NCBI GenBank assembly: GCA_018335575.1
Contig: JAGXRT010000050.1
Coordinates: forward strand, 1 to 40,810
Length of the DNA stretch: 40,810 bases
From: Bacteroidota bacterium
GTDB taxonomy: Bacteria > Bacteroidota > Bacteroidia > Flavobacteriales > Flavobacteriaceae
Direction: 5' to 3'
The position numbers and the translations under genes are program-made. The notes under the pieces were generated by a model. The model was not told the origin of the DNA and did no database searches. It was given only the letters and a program-made list of their open reading frames with translations. Shown here one piece after another: positions 32,158 through 38,811 of the stretch (position 1 is the first letter of the stretch; every line of letters starts with the position of its first letter).

Positions 32158-32177
32158 CCTACTGTTTCAGCAGTAGG
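32158..32177 (+). terminator. Hairpin with T tract on the plus strand, inside a minus-strand operon
   Basis: CCTACTG, loop TTTCAG, CAGTAGG, then six T on the plus strand. It lies between the SbcC-like gene and the 58-codon gene, both on the minus strand, so as a terminator it would stop antisense transcription. Confidence 0.45.
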
Positions 32178-32181
32178 TTTT

Positions 32182-32358
32182 TTATTTTACAAGTAGTTTT
32201 ATGAGATAATTTCGAGCTTCATCATCAGTAACTAATTGTTTTCTTTTTTTATGAATTTTTTGCTTACCCTGCAAATCCTTTTGAAGCCTGTCAAAAAGCT
32301 TAATTTGCTCTTCTATGGAAAGCACTTTTACAATTGGATATACAGTGTCGGCAATCAT
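32182..32358 (-). CDS. Small hypothetical protein, 58 aa
   Basis: Found in the gap: ATG at 32358 (MIADTVYPIVKVLSIEEQ), then a basic stretch GKQKIHKKRKQ and LIKLLVK-stop. One-base overlap with the stop of the HTH gene (TAATG) supports it. The IEEQIKLFDRLQ segment could be a short helix pair. Unknown function. Confidence 0.65.
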   Translation of the reverse strand: MIADTVYPIVKVLSIEEQIKLFDRLQKDLQGKQKIHKKRKQLVTDDEARNYLIKLLVK

Positions 32359-32630
32359 TATTCTTGCTCTTGAAGCATTTGTTTTAATTCTGATTTAGCT
32401 TTTTCGAAATAGATCAAAGCATCTTCTGTTTTCTCAAATGATTTTGAGATCATCTTAGCAACCACTTCCTTATTTTCTTCTGTAATTGACTGTGTGCGAT
32501 AAAAGATATTTCTAACTGTTGAGTAACTCACATTAACTTTAGTTGAGATATCAATCAAATCATTGGTGGTTAAGAGTCTGTGAAATATTGATTTCTGCTC
32601 TTCTGTAATTGGGTTTCCTACTATTACCAT
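32358..32630 (-). CDS. Small helix-turn-helix protein
   Basis: 90 residues. The stretch LIDISTKVNVSYSTVRNIFY at about 25-44 looks like a helix-turn-helix; the rest (EDALIYFEKAKSELKQML) is helical. Probable early regulator of the phage. It lies near the start of the early operon, where Cro- or antirepressor-like genes are common, but I cannot assign it to a family. Confidence 0.68.
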   Translation of the reverse strand: MVIVGNPITEEQKSIFHRLLTTNDLIDISTKVNVSYSTVRNIFYRTQSITEENKEVVAKMISKSFEKTEDALIYFEKAKSELKQMLQEQE

Positions 32631-32680
32631 TTTTTTAATTTTAATTATTTAACTTTTTTAATTGATCTAGATTTATTGGT

Positions 32681-32869
32681 TTATCTGTTAAAGATGTTTT
32701 TCAAGGCCTTTCTTACATAATAGCCAAATACAAAGGCGGCTAAATAAATAGATAAAGTAACTAGCAATGCTATTGCATGACTTACACCCTCATTAACTAA
32801 TAACCAAATGGCAGCTATCATTGGGCTGGACATTCCTATAATGGCGACTGTGATACTATTTTTTTTCAT
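32681..32869 (-). CDS. Small two-pass membrane protein
   Basis: 62 residues from the ATG at 32869, which overlaps the upstream stop as ATGA; an in-frame ATG at 32911 lies inside the upstream gene. Two hydrophobic spans (ITVAIIGMSSPMIAAIW, and IALLVTLSIYLAAFVFGYYV), then a basic tail. Holin-like size, but its early position and lack of an adjoining endolysin argue against a plain lysis role. Confidence 0.65.
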   Translation of the reverse strand: MKKNSITVAIIGMSSPMIAAIWLLVNEGVSHAIALLVTLSIYLAAFVFGYYVRKALKNIFNR

Positions 32870-33147
32870 GCTGCTACTTTTAGTTCTGCTTTTAATAATT
32901 GAATTTTCCATTGTAGCTCCGCTTCGGTTAGAAGATTTCTAAGAGCTTCTTTATAATTTTTGATGTCGTCATATGACTTAGCAATAACTTCTCTTGTGAA
33001 CCAGCTGTCAAAGTCAGCATTAAGGAATTCTCTAATTAAGTAGATGTACCTTTTTTTAAAAATTTCATCATACTCATCTTTAAATACAATTCTATACAGT
33101 TCGCCGCTTTGCAGTGTTCCCGTAAAATTTTTAATGTTTAATTTCAT
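32866..33147 (-). CDS. Hypothetical early protein, 93 aa
   Basis: First gene of the early minus-strand operon, downstream of the promoter at 33264-33294. MKLNIKNFTGTLQSGELY, then a charged middle and a helical end (EAELQWKIQLLKAELK). Unrecognised; expression immediately after induction suggests a host-takeover or regulator role, which is inference. ATGA junction to the next gene. Confidence 0.65.
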   Translation of the reverse strand: MKLNIKNFTGTLQSGELYRIVFKDEYDEIFKKRYIYLIREFLNADFDSWFTREVIAKSYDDIKNYKEALRNLLTEAELQWKIQLLKAELKVAA

Positions 33148-33263
33148 TTTTTGATGGTTTAGTTATTACAGTTAATAAAATCGCACTTAAATCTTTTGAT
33201 AATAATTTGTGATTTTATATTGTCATAATTTGTATATTTACTTTATATAAAAGTTTTACACTA

Positions 33264-33294
33264 CAAATATACAAGTAAAATACAAGTAAACAAA
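33264..33294 (-). promoter_or_regulatory. Early promoter (TTTG-N19-TATATTTG) of the phage
   Basis: On the minus strand a -33 TTTG (33291-33294), 19 bases of spacer, then -7 TATATTTG (33264-33271): the Bacteroidota sigma consensus with ideal spacing. It would start the early operon beginning at 33147 with a leader of about 110 bases. Confidence 0.75.
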
Positions 33295-33318
33295 TTATTT
33301 ACAAGTTTTTTTCTTGTC
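33270..33318. promoter_or_regulatory. Putative repressor operators, ACAAGT repeats
   Basis: Three direct ACAAGT copies at 33271-33276, 33282-33287 and 33301-33306 (starts 11 and 19 bases apart) and one inverted CTTGTC at 33313-33318. The first two lie between or on the -33 and -7 boxes of the early promoter and the others flank the repressor start, the layout expected of autoregulated CI operators. Sequence and positions are seen; binding is inferred. Confidence 0.55.
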
Positions 33319-33337
33319 AACTTTAATATTTCGGATC

Positions 33338-34054
33338 ATGTTTAAAGAAACACTTCGCAAATACATAGAAATCAAAAACATAACACAGTCTGAGCTAGCA
33401 TCAATGGTTGGTGATACGCAACAAGCTGTGAGTGATTTCTTAAATAAGGAGGGAAATCCACAGAAAAAAACAAGAGAGAAGTACTTTGAAAAACTTGTAG
33501 GCTTTGAAAATTACTACAAACAAATTACAAGTTTAAATCAAGTAAATGATCATGATATCGAATATGATATAATAGAAAACACTAATGGTAATAAGTTTGT
33601 TAAATTACCAGACGGAAGTTTAATGATTAGCGTTCCGTTAATTCCATTTAATGCATACGCATCTTTTTTAGAGATTTATGATGACGAATACCAGGTTCAT
33701 GAAGAATTTGAAAGTATCTATTTTACAGTTGATAAAATTGGACGAGGGAAATACCTTGCATTTACTGTTAAAAATGATAGCATGAATGGCGGAAGTTTAG
33801 ATGACACTCCATCAGGAGCACAGGTATTAACACGTGAGCTAGGCAGACATCATTGGAAAGATGGCTTTAAACCCACACAATACGGCTGGATCATTATTTG
33901 TTTAACCGGTATATTTCATAAAGATATTAAAGGACCAGATGAACATGGATTTATTACTTGCTCCTCTAGAAATAAATCTCCTGAGTTCCCAAATTTTAAA
34001 CTCAATCTAAACGATGTACATTCCATTTACAAATTGATAAAAAGAACATTTTAA
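33338..34054 (+). CDS. Phage repressor with XRE HTH and S24/LexA-like domain
   Basis: 238 residues from the ATG at 33338; an upstream TTG at 33314 lies in the operator region and is rejected. HTH at about 10-40 (NITQSELASMVGDTQQAV). The C-terminal half has the S24 serine in KNDSMNGG (Ser148) and a probable general-base Lys near 195 (FHKDIK). Such repressors maintain lysogeny and are cleaved after DNA damage. It starts a plus-strand operon divergent from the early genes. Confidence 0.88.
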   Translation: MFKETLRKYIEIKNITQSELASMVGDTQQAVSDFLNKEGNPQKKTREKYFEKLVGFENYYKQITSLNQVNDHDIEYDIIENTNGNKFVKLPDGSLMISVPLIPFNAYASFLEIYDDEYQVHEEFESIYFTVDKIGRGKYLAFTVKNDSMNGGSLDDTPSGAQVLTRELGRHHWKDGFKPTQYGWIIICLTGIFHKDIKGPDEHGFITCSSRNKSPEFPNFKLNLNDVHSIYKLIKRTF

Positions 34055-34070
34055 CCAATACTTTTAAATT

Positions 34071-34391
34071 ATGAAAAAGACATTATATATCCTGGTCGCA
34101 ATTATTTTTATTAGTTGCCAACCTAAAATGGACAATAGACAGTTGTTAATAAAGAATATTGAAATAAAAATAAAAGAGACAATGAATGATCCTAGTAGTT
34201 TTGAATTCATAAGCTTTAATTCTAATGTTGAAAAAGAATTAGAATATATAGAAGGAACTGGAGATAATTCATCTGATGTAAGATTTTATGACTTTAAGTT
34301 TAGAGGAAAAAACGCTTATGGAGCCTTAATAATTGATCAAGCATTAATTTTGACTGATAAGGAATTTTTGTCATTTAGAATTGTAGATTAA
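34071..34391 (+). CDS. Small lipoprotein encoded in the lysogeny module
   Basis: 106 residues with a lipoprotein signal (MKKTLYILVAIIFISC, Cys at residue 16) and a mature part of about 90 residues of unknown fold (NDPSSFEFISFNSNVEKE). No acidic export signal after the Cys (QPKMD), so probably periplasm-facing. It is 16 bases after the repressor, so expressed in lysogens. Possible superinfection exclusion or host-fitness role. Confidence 0.7.
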   Translation: MKKTLYILVAIIFISCQPKMDNRQLLIKNIEIKIKETMNDPSSFEFISFNSNVEKELEYIEGTGDNSSDVRFYDFKFRGKNAYGALIIDQALILTDKEFLSFRIVD

Positions 34392-34402
34392 ACTATTGAA
34401 TT

Positions 34403-34600
34403 ATGAAGAATATTTTATTAATTACTTTTCTCTCTTTATTAAGTTGCAGTGATGATTCTTGCGAAGATGAAATACGTTCAATAAATCAAAAATATGAAAG
34501 TCAAGTAAAACAGATAAATGAAAGGCAACCAATTGATCAAATACAGCTCAACTTAGTTAATAATGCCTGGAGAAAAGAATTAGAAAATATTGATTGTTAA
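34403..34600 (+). CDS. Small lipoprotein with a possible surface-export signal
   Basis: 65 residues. Signal peptide MKNILLITFLSLLSC (Cys at 15), then SDDSCEDE. An S-D-D motif directly after the lipid-bearing Cys matches the pattern reported for surface-exposed lipoproteins of Flavobacterium johnsoniae and other Bacteroidota. The mature part is a charged coiled-coil segment (SINQKYESQVKQINERQ) ending in Cys. Probably on the host cell surface. Lies 11 bases after the previous gene in the repressor operon. Confidence 0.65.
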   Translation: MKNILLITFLSLLSCSDDSCEDEIRSINQKYESQVKQINERQPIDQIQLNLVNNAWRKELENIDC

Positions 34601-34609
34601 TTTACGCTC

Positions 34610-34867
34610 ATGTACTCTACTGATAAAAGAATATTGAGGCTCATCGATCTTTTGATTTTTCAAAGGAAAATAAGCTATGTAAAAGAGTTTTGTGATGAAA
34701 TAGGAATATTAACTCAAAGTGTGTCAAAAATTAAGAAAGGCAGTACTCATTTTACTGTTAATCATATTGAAAAAATATGCTCAAAATACAATGTAAATGC
34801 CAATTGGATATTTGGTGTTGAAGATGAAGTTTTTAATGATAATAACACTATAAAATTAGATATTTAG
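34610..34867 (+). CDS. Small HTH protein in the lysogeny module
   Basis: 85 residues. GILTQSVSKIKKGSTHF and IEKICSKYNVNANWIFG are typical of XRE-like HTH proteins of Bacteroidota, where the last part resembles the conserved (I)NxxWLxxGEG end. Could be a second repressor, a Cro-type regulator or an excision control protein. It is the last phage gene before attR. Confidence 0.7.
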   Translation: MYSTDKRILRLIDLLIFQRKISYVKEFCDEIGILTQSVSKIKKGSTHFTVNHIEKICSKYNVNANWIFGVEDEVFNDNNTIKLDI

Positions 34868-34970
34868 AATAAAAAACATACCATAAATCGTACACTATTT
34901 ATGCTAAAAAGGATGTTTTTTTGTGGTCTTTAGCCCAATAAAACAGTTGCGAAATACACAAAGTTGTAAT

Positions 34971-35012
34971 TCATAACCCGAAGGTCGGCAGTTCAAATCT
35001 GCTCCTCGCTAC
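34971..35012 (+). other. attR: 3' half of a tRNA with anticodon CAT
   Basis: From the anticodon loop on (TCATAACCCG), the sequence continues as a normal tRNA: variable loop, a GGCAG-TTCAAAT-CTGCT T arm, then the acceptor 3' strand CCTCGCT and A. The 5' half is absent: the bases before TCATAA do not pair with CCCG and there is no AGCGAGG. This is what is left after a phage integrates into the 3' end of a tRNA-Met-type gene. The intact copy and attL should lie beyond the left edge. Confidence 0.82.
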
Positions 35013-35033
35013 AATTAATAAAACTTTCAAATC

Positions 35034-35065
35034 AAGCGGTTTAGTTAAGTCTAAATCGCTTTTTT
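35034..35065 (+). terminator. Host tRNA terminator next to attR
   Basis: 11-bp stem (AAGCGGTTTAG with CTAAATCGCTT, one G-U pair), 6-base loop, five T. It is probably the original terminator of the interrupted tRNA-Met-type transcript. Confidence 0.75.
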
Positions 35066-35696
35066 AATTCGAAGAAAAATGGGTTTTTACAATGCTATCT
35101 TTAACAAATCTGTTATTAGGATGGTAATTCTTAAAGCAAATTTCATAATTAATCGTTCTGCCGTTTTTTTTATACGACTCGTGAAATGATTCATAATTTA
35201 TCCAATCATTTGGATAGGCAATTTTTAGAGCATTTTCTTTATAAAAAGTACTGTCAATATAAATAGTTTGTTTGCTTACTTCCAATCTTCTTTTAAACAA
35301 ACCTATTCTATCAAACTGACTAAAATCGTTTATAGCATTGGCTTTTGAATCAGCTATAATAAGAACATACGTATTAGCCGTTTTAATTTTTATTTCGTTG
35401 GTGTTATTTTGATGAAAATACATTAAAACAAATACCAACCCTAAAAAAAATTCTCCAACAATTATAAAATTATATGGAATTCTTTTAACGATAATTCTAT
35501 CTAAAATATAAAGTATCAAAACAGGTATCGAAATAGCAACAATTACAGCGGATACCAATGCAAATTCAGGATTAATGAAGCATGTAATTATTAGTGTATA
35601 TAAAGTAACTAAAATGGTTAAACAAAAAAGAAGTACAACAGGAGTTAATGGAAAAACTAATGTTTTAATGAGTTTAATAAAAACGTTTCGATTCAT
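35064..35696 (-). CDS. Hypothetical membrane protein, 210 aa
   Basis: Three hydrophobic spans in the N-terminal half (LIKTLVFPLTPVVLLFCL, then FALVSAVIVAISIPVLILYI, then FIIVGEFFLGLVFVLMY) followed by a soluble C-terminal part. No family recognised. First host-side gene after attR; its stop touches the tRNA terminator. Confidence 0.7.
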   Translation of the reverse strand: MNRNVFIKLIKTLVFPLTPVVLLFCLTILVTLYTLIITCFINPEFALVSAVIVAISIPVLILYILDRIIVKRIPYNFIIVGEFFLGLVFVLMYFHQNNTNEIKIKTANTYVLIIADSKANAINDFSQFDRIGLFKRRLEVSKQTIYIDSTFYKENALKIAYPNDWINYESFHESYKKNGRTINYEICFKNYHPNNRFVKDSIVKTHFSSN

Positions 35697-35713
35697 ATCA
35701 GTAAGAGCTATTA

Positions 35714-36220
35714 TTATTTCTTTTTAAACAATAACTTTTTCTCCATCACAAAATCATCCATCACAAAATTGTTACCGATATCACTTACAATTTCATCTAC
35801 AATAGTAAATCCCATTTTTTGATAGGCTTTTATAGTATTCAAATTGTATTTATTTACAGTCAGATTAATACGGTTGCAACCCATTTTTAGTGCTTCATTT
35901 TCAATATACGAAAGAGCAAAATTACCTACACCTTTTCCTCTAAAATCTTTTAAGACATATAATTTACTTAAAAATATCGAATTCTCATTTTTCTGAGTTG
36001 AAAAATAACCAATAGCCTGATCATCAACATGAATTAAGCAATATTGATAGTGCTTCCTGATTTGATCTTTAATAGCCTTTTCTGATTGAAAATTGTTCAA
36101 CATATAATTAACTTGATCAACTCCTATAATAGCAGTATAATGTTCTTTCCAAATGATGGAAGCTAAATGTTGAATAGTTAAAATATCTGATAAATCTTTA
36201 ACTAATGTAATTGTTAACAT
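35714..36220 (-). CDS. GNAT-family N-acetyltransferase
   Basis: 168 residues. LYVLKDFRGKGVGNFALSYI at about 90-110 is the acetyl-CoA binding motif A (R/Q-x-x-G-x-G/A), followed by LTVNKYNLNTIKAYQKMGF, the C-terminal part of the fold. Substrate unknown. Followed on the same strand by another GNAT gene. Confidence 0.85.
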   Translation of the reverse strand: MLTITLVKDLSDILTIQHLASIIWKEHYTAIIGVDQVNYMLNNFQSEKAIKDQIRKHYQYCLIHVDDQAIGYFSTQKNENSIFLSKLYVLKDFRGKGVGNFALSYIENEALKMGCNRINLTVNKYNLNTIKAYQKMGFTIVDEIVSDIGNNFVMDDFVMEKKLLFKKK

Positions 36221-36237
36221 AGCTTATGGTATTACGT

Positions 36238-36666
36238 CTAAAATTTCTTATACATCACATAATGTCCACCAACATGTAGAATATCAAACTCAGGTCCGAT
36301 AATTTCAAACCCCAGTTTCTGATAAAATCGCAGGGCTTTAATCCGGGCATTAAACCACAATACCTCAGCTTTGTTGGTTTTAACAAATTCGATGATATGC
36401 TTTAACAAAACACTGCCAATCCCTTTTCCTTGGTACTTCGATAAGGTTGCCATTCCCCTAAGCTGAAACTGATGCCCCTCAAAATAAGCATGCGACGAGA
36501 CTAAAACCGTTGCTACAGAAACGAGTTTATCTGATATAAACAATCCAAAATGCGTGGTGTTTTCATCAAAATCGCCGGGAAATTCATACGGTAAAGGTAT
36601 GCCCTTACGCAAAACTTCAATCCTAACCGGAAATGTTTCTGATGCCTGTATTATTTTAACTTCCAT
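36238..36666 (-). CDS. GNAT-family N-acetyltransferase
   Basis: 142 residues. LRGMATLSKYQGKGIGSVLL is motif A, and NARIKALRFYQKLGFEIIG the second core segment. Substrate unknown. Divergently transcribed from the third GNAT gene, sharing a 28-base gap between start codons. Confidence 0.87.
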   Translation of the reverse strand: MEVKIIQASETFPVRIEVLRKGIPLPYEFPGDFDENTTHFGLFISDKLVSVATVLVSSHAYFEGHQFQLRGMATLSKYQGKGIGSVLLKHIIEFVKTNKAEVLWFNARIKALRFYQKLGFEIIGPEFDILHVGGHYVMYKKF

Positions 36667-36682
36667 TTTCTTATTTTTAAAA

Positions 36683-36715
36683 CAAAAATACTATATGGAT
36701 TCCATAAAAATCAAA
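36683..36715 (-). promoter_or_regulatory. Putative promoter for the 142-aa GNAT gene
   Basis: On the minus strand TTTG (36712-36715), spacer of 21 bases, TATTTTTG (36683-36690), 17 bases before the ATG at 36666. Reasonable fit, but the boxes overlap the start of the divergent gene. Confidence 0.4.
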
Positions 36716-37141
36716 ATTATTCCACAAGATAATATTTTAAGCATTATGCCTCTGTTAAAAACGTTAAATACAACCACACCTGATGAAGTCTTAAAAGAAC
36801 GGATACTTGCAATGGCAACAGAAAATTATGAGTGTATAGGAATGTATAATGAGGAACGGTTAATTGGCATCTGCGGATTGTGGTATATGACCCGACATTA
36901 TGTTGGTAAAAGCATAGAACCCGATCATGTGGTAATTGACAGCAACTACCGAAATCAGGGCTTGGGAAAAAAATTATTTAACTGGATATACGAATATGCA
37001 AAATCTAAAGGCTGTGAAGCCAGTGAATTAAATACCTATGTTCAAAATCGAAAATCCCATAAATTTTATTACAATGAAGGCTATGAAATCTATGGGTTTC
37101 ATTTTGTGAAAATTTTACGTGATGATCGACAATTTTATTAA
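36695..37141 (+). CDS. GNAT-family N-acetyltransferase
   Basis: 148 residues from the ATG at 36695 (MDSIKIKIIPQD); a longer reading starting at 36554 runs through the promoter and divergent gene and is rejected. DSNYRNQGLGKKLFNWIYEY is motif A, and LNTYVQNRKSHKFYYNEGYE the following segment. Substrate unknown. Confidence 0.85.
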   Translation: MDSIKIKIIPQDNILSIMPLLKTLNTTTPDEVLKERILAMATENYECIGMYNEERLIGICGLWYMTRHYVGKSIEPDHVVIDSNYRNQGLGKKLFNWIYEYAKSKGCEASELNTYVQNRKSHKFYYNEGYEIYGFHFVKILRDDRQFY

Positions 37142-37148
37142 TTAATAA

Positions 37149-37179
37149 TTTGCAATATTCTAAGGCATTTGTATATTTG
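37149..37179 (+). promoter_or_regulatory. Promoter of the tRNA-Gly gene
   Basis: TTTG (37149-37152), 19 bases, TATATTTG (37172-37179): full match to the Bacteroidota consensus. The expected transcription start is just before the tRNA 5' end at 37190. Confidence 0.8.
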
Positions 37180-37189
37180 CCATGCTTTT

Positions 37190-37262
<73 letters not shown>

Positions 37263-37264
37263 CT

Positions 37265-37298
37265 AAAAATCTCAAACTTTTAGTTTGGGATTTTTTAT
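37265..37298 (+). terminator. Terminator of the tRNA-Gly gene
   Basis: TCTCAAACT, 3-base loop, AGTTTGGGA (9 bp with one G-U), followed by six T, 3 bases after the tRNA. Confidence 0.85.
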
Positions 37299-37363
37299 TT
37301 AAACGTTTTGGCGAGAAGTTTATCCCGATAGCACAGCTGAGGGAAGCTTCGTCTCTTGTTCAT

Positions 37364-37393
37364 AAAAAAACCTCCAGTTTGGAGGTTTTTTTT
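37364..37393. terminator. Terminator of the SIMPL-domain gene, possibly bidirectional
   Basis: CCTCC, loop AGTTT, GGAGG with an A tract on the left and a T tract on the right; on the minus strand it follows the stop at 37392 directly. Between it and the tRNA terminator, 37299-37363 holds nothing I can identify. Confidence 0.8.
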
Positions 37394-38072
37394 ATTTTAG
37401 TTCAAACGTAACATTTACTTTTGCCGTTACCAATATTTCTCCTATTGCAATGGTTTCTCTATAACCACTTACTACAACTTCTTCGAGAGCCATTTTTTGA
37501 TCAAAACGAGGTACATTAATGTTTTCAAATTCAGAAATAACAATAGCCTTTCCAACTGCTTGATTTAATTCACCGGCATATTCAATAGCTTTTTGTTTTG
37601 CTTGTTGAATCGCTAATTTACGTGCTGATACTTTATGCTTTTCAAATTCGGTTGTTGCAAACTGAATTCCATCAATTGAATTTACTCCGCTTTCAAACAA
37701 TCCTTGAAGTAATGCTTCGTATTTATTAAAATCTTTTAAGGTTATGTGAATAGATTGAGTGGCTACATAATTATACTCTTTCGTATTATAATCATACGTT
37801 TTATTTAAATGCATGTATTGTGTTGCTATTTCTTTAGAATCAAATTTCATTTTTTTAAGTAATTTTAATACAGCATCAACGCTTATATCATGTTTTTTCT
37901 TAGCTTCTGAAGCTGCTTTGGCATTTGCTTCAACCCTTACTTTTACAATGGCATAATCAGGCATTACTTTTACAACACTTTCACCCGTTACAGCTATATA
38001 TGGCTTTTCTTGAGCTTGTACGAATGATACTAATGGTAGTATTAATACAACAAAGATTAATAGTTTTTTCAT
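37392..38072 (-). CDS. SIMPL (DUF541) domain protein, exported
   Basis: 226 residues. Signal peptide MKKLLIFVVLILPLVSFVQA with a cut before QEKP. The rest is a SIMPL/DUF541 domain (YIAVTGESVVKVMPDYAIVK, then SARKLAIQQAKQKAIEYA). Such proteins are periplasmic or outer-membrane-associated; role incompletely known. A TATTTTTG box lies at 38101-38108. Confidence 0.88.
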   Translation of the reverse strand: MKKLLIFVVLILPLVSFVQAQEKPYIAVTGESVVKVMPDYAIVKVRVEANAKAASEAKKKHDISVDAVLKLLKKMKFDSKEIATQYMHLNKTYDYNTKEYNYVATQSIHITLKDFNKYEALLQGLFESGVNSIDGIQFATTEFEKHKVSARKLAIQQAKQKAIEYAGELNQAVGKAIVISEFENINVPRFDQKMALEEVVVSGYRETIAIGEILVTAKVNVTFELK

Positions 38073-38100
38073 AATGTTATGTTTAGATTAGTTATTATAA

Positions 38101-38108
38101 CAAAAATA
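38101..38108 (-). promoter_or_regulatory. Possible -7 box of the SIMPL-domain gene
   Basis: TATTTTTG on the minus strand, 29 bases before the ATG at 38072. No TTTG at the right distance upstream, so only a partial match. Confidence 0.35.
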
Positions 38109-38115
38109 CTGCCAA

Positions 38116-38757
38116 TTAAAATTTACCTAGTTTTTGTAACACTAATAATACGCCAATCGGAATAGCCAATAAGAAAATAAGCGAAGTATTTTCATCCCAA
38201 ATATATGGACTTAATAATAAGGTTAATACATAACCACCAATAGTACCTCCAATATGTGCAGCATGACCAATATTTCCTAATTGTTTTTTCATACCATAAA
38301 TCGAAAATAACAGGTATAAAATTCCGAATATGTATCCCTTTATTGGAATTGGTAAAGGGAAAATATATAAAGTCATTTCTGGATAATATAAAATAGATGC
38401 ATAAATAATTCCCATTACAGCTCCAGATGCACCAACAGCACTATAATACAGTTCACTTTTATGCACAAACATAGTGTATAAACTACCAGCTAAAAGACTC
38501 CCAAAATAAATTAACAGAAAATTTATATTACCTCCTTCAATAATTACTATTTTTCCAAAAAGGTAAAGAGCATACATATTAAAAATGAGATGTAGCCAAT
38601 CAGCGTGTAAAAATCCGGATGTCAACATTCTAAATTTTTCACCTTTATTGATTGATAAAATTTGGAATTTATAACGATTAAAAAAATAATTATCACTAAA
38701 TCCTTTTACAGAAACTAAAACATTTGAAATAATAATTACAATTAATAAAGTATTCAT
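38116..38757 (-). CDS. Rhomboid-family intramembrane serine protease
   Basis: 213 residues, mostly hydrophobic spans. LIFNMYALYLFG at 57-68, the catalytic motif GASG with Ser111, and AAHIGG with His168 give the Ser-His dyad. Cleaves membrane proteins within the bilayer. It is near but not part of the prophage. Stop 43 bases upstream of the SIMPL start. Confidence 0.9.
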   Translation of the reverse strand: MNTLLIVIIISNVLVSVKGFSDNYFFNRYKFQILSINKGEKFRMLTSGFLHADWLHLIFNMYALYLFGKIVIIEGGNINFLLIYFGSLLAGSLYTMFVHKSELYYSAVGASGAVMGIIYASILYYPEMTLYIFPLPIPIKGYIFGILYLLFSIYGMKKQLGNIGHAAHIGGTIGGYVLTLLLSPYIWDENTSLIFLLAIPIGVLLVLQKLGKF

Positions 38758-38774
38758 TTTTAAAAATTTTATTT

Positions 38775-38782
38775 CAAAGATA
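38775..38782 (-). promoter_or_regulatory. Putative -7 box of the rhomboid gene
   Basis: TATCTTTG on the minus strand, 18 bases before the ATG at 38757, in the 54-base divergent gap. The -33 box is not convincing. A GATATTTG (38794-38801, one mismatch) points the other way to the acyltransferase gene. Confidence 0.35.
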
Positions 38783-38811
38783 AAATTTAGTGCGATATTT
38801 GCAGCACAAAA

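Larger units (their letters stand above)
1..35012. mobile_element. Prophage, right-hand part (left end outside window)
   Basis: One continuous block of minus-strand phage genes in the order tape measure, tail tube, capsid, portal, terminase, DNA metabolism and early genes. It ends in a plus-strand repressor module and a tRNA 3'-half that looks like attR. The genes are tightly packed with many ATGA and TAATG junctions. An integrase and lysis genes are absent from the visible part and are expected near the left end. The lambda-like order scaffold, decoration, gpE-type capsid together with a tape measure indicates a long-tailed (siphovirus-like) particle. Whether the phage is still inducible cannot be told from the sequence, but I saw no frameshifted core gene. 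Confidence 0.93.

Noticed and set aside
33314-33337. Upstream TTG start adding 8 codons to the repressor
   Set aside because: It lies in the operator region; the ATG at 33338 fits the HTH start and spacing.
34882-34903. CATAAAT/ATTTATG inverted repeat near attR as terminator
   Set aside because: A/T-only stem of 7 bp with no T tract; could be an integrase arm site but evidence is too weak.
34921-35012. Intact tRNA gene at the prophage end
   Set aside because: Only the 3' half is present; the anticodon and acceptor stems have no 5' partner.
36554-36694. 47-codon N-terminal extension of the third GNAT gene
   Set aside because: It runs antisense through the divergent GNAT gene and promoter; the ATG at 36695 matches GNAT length.
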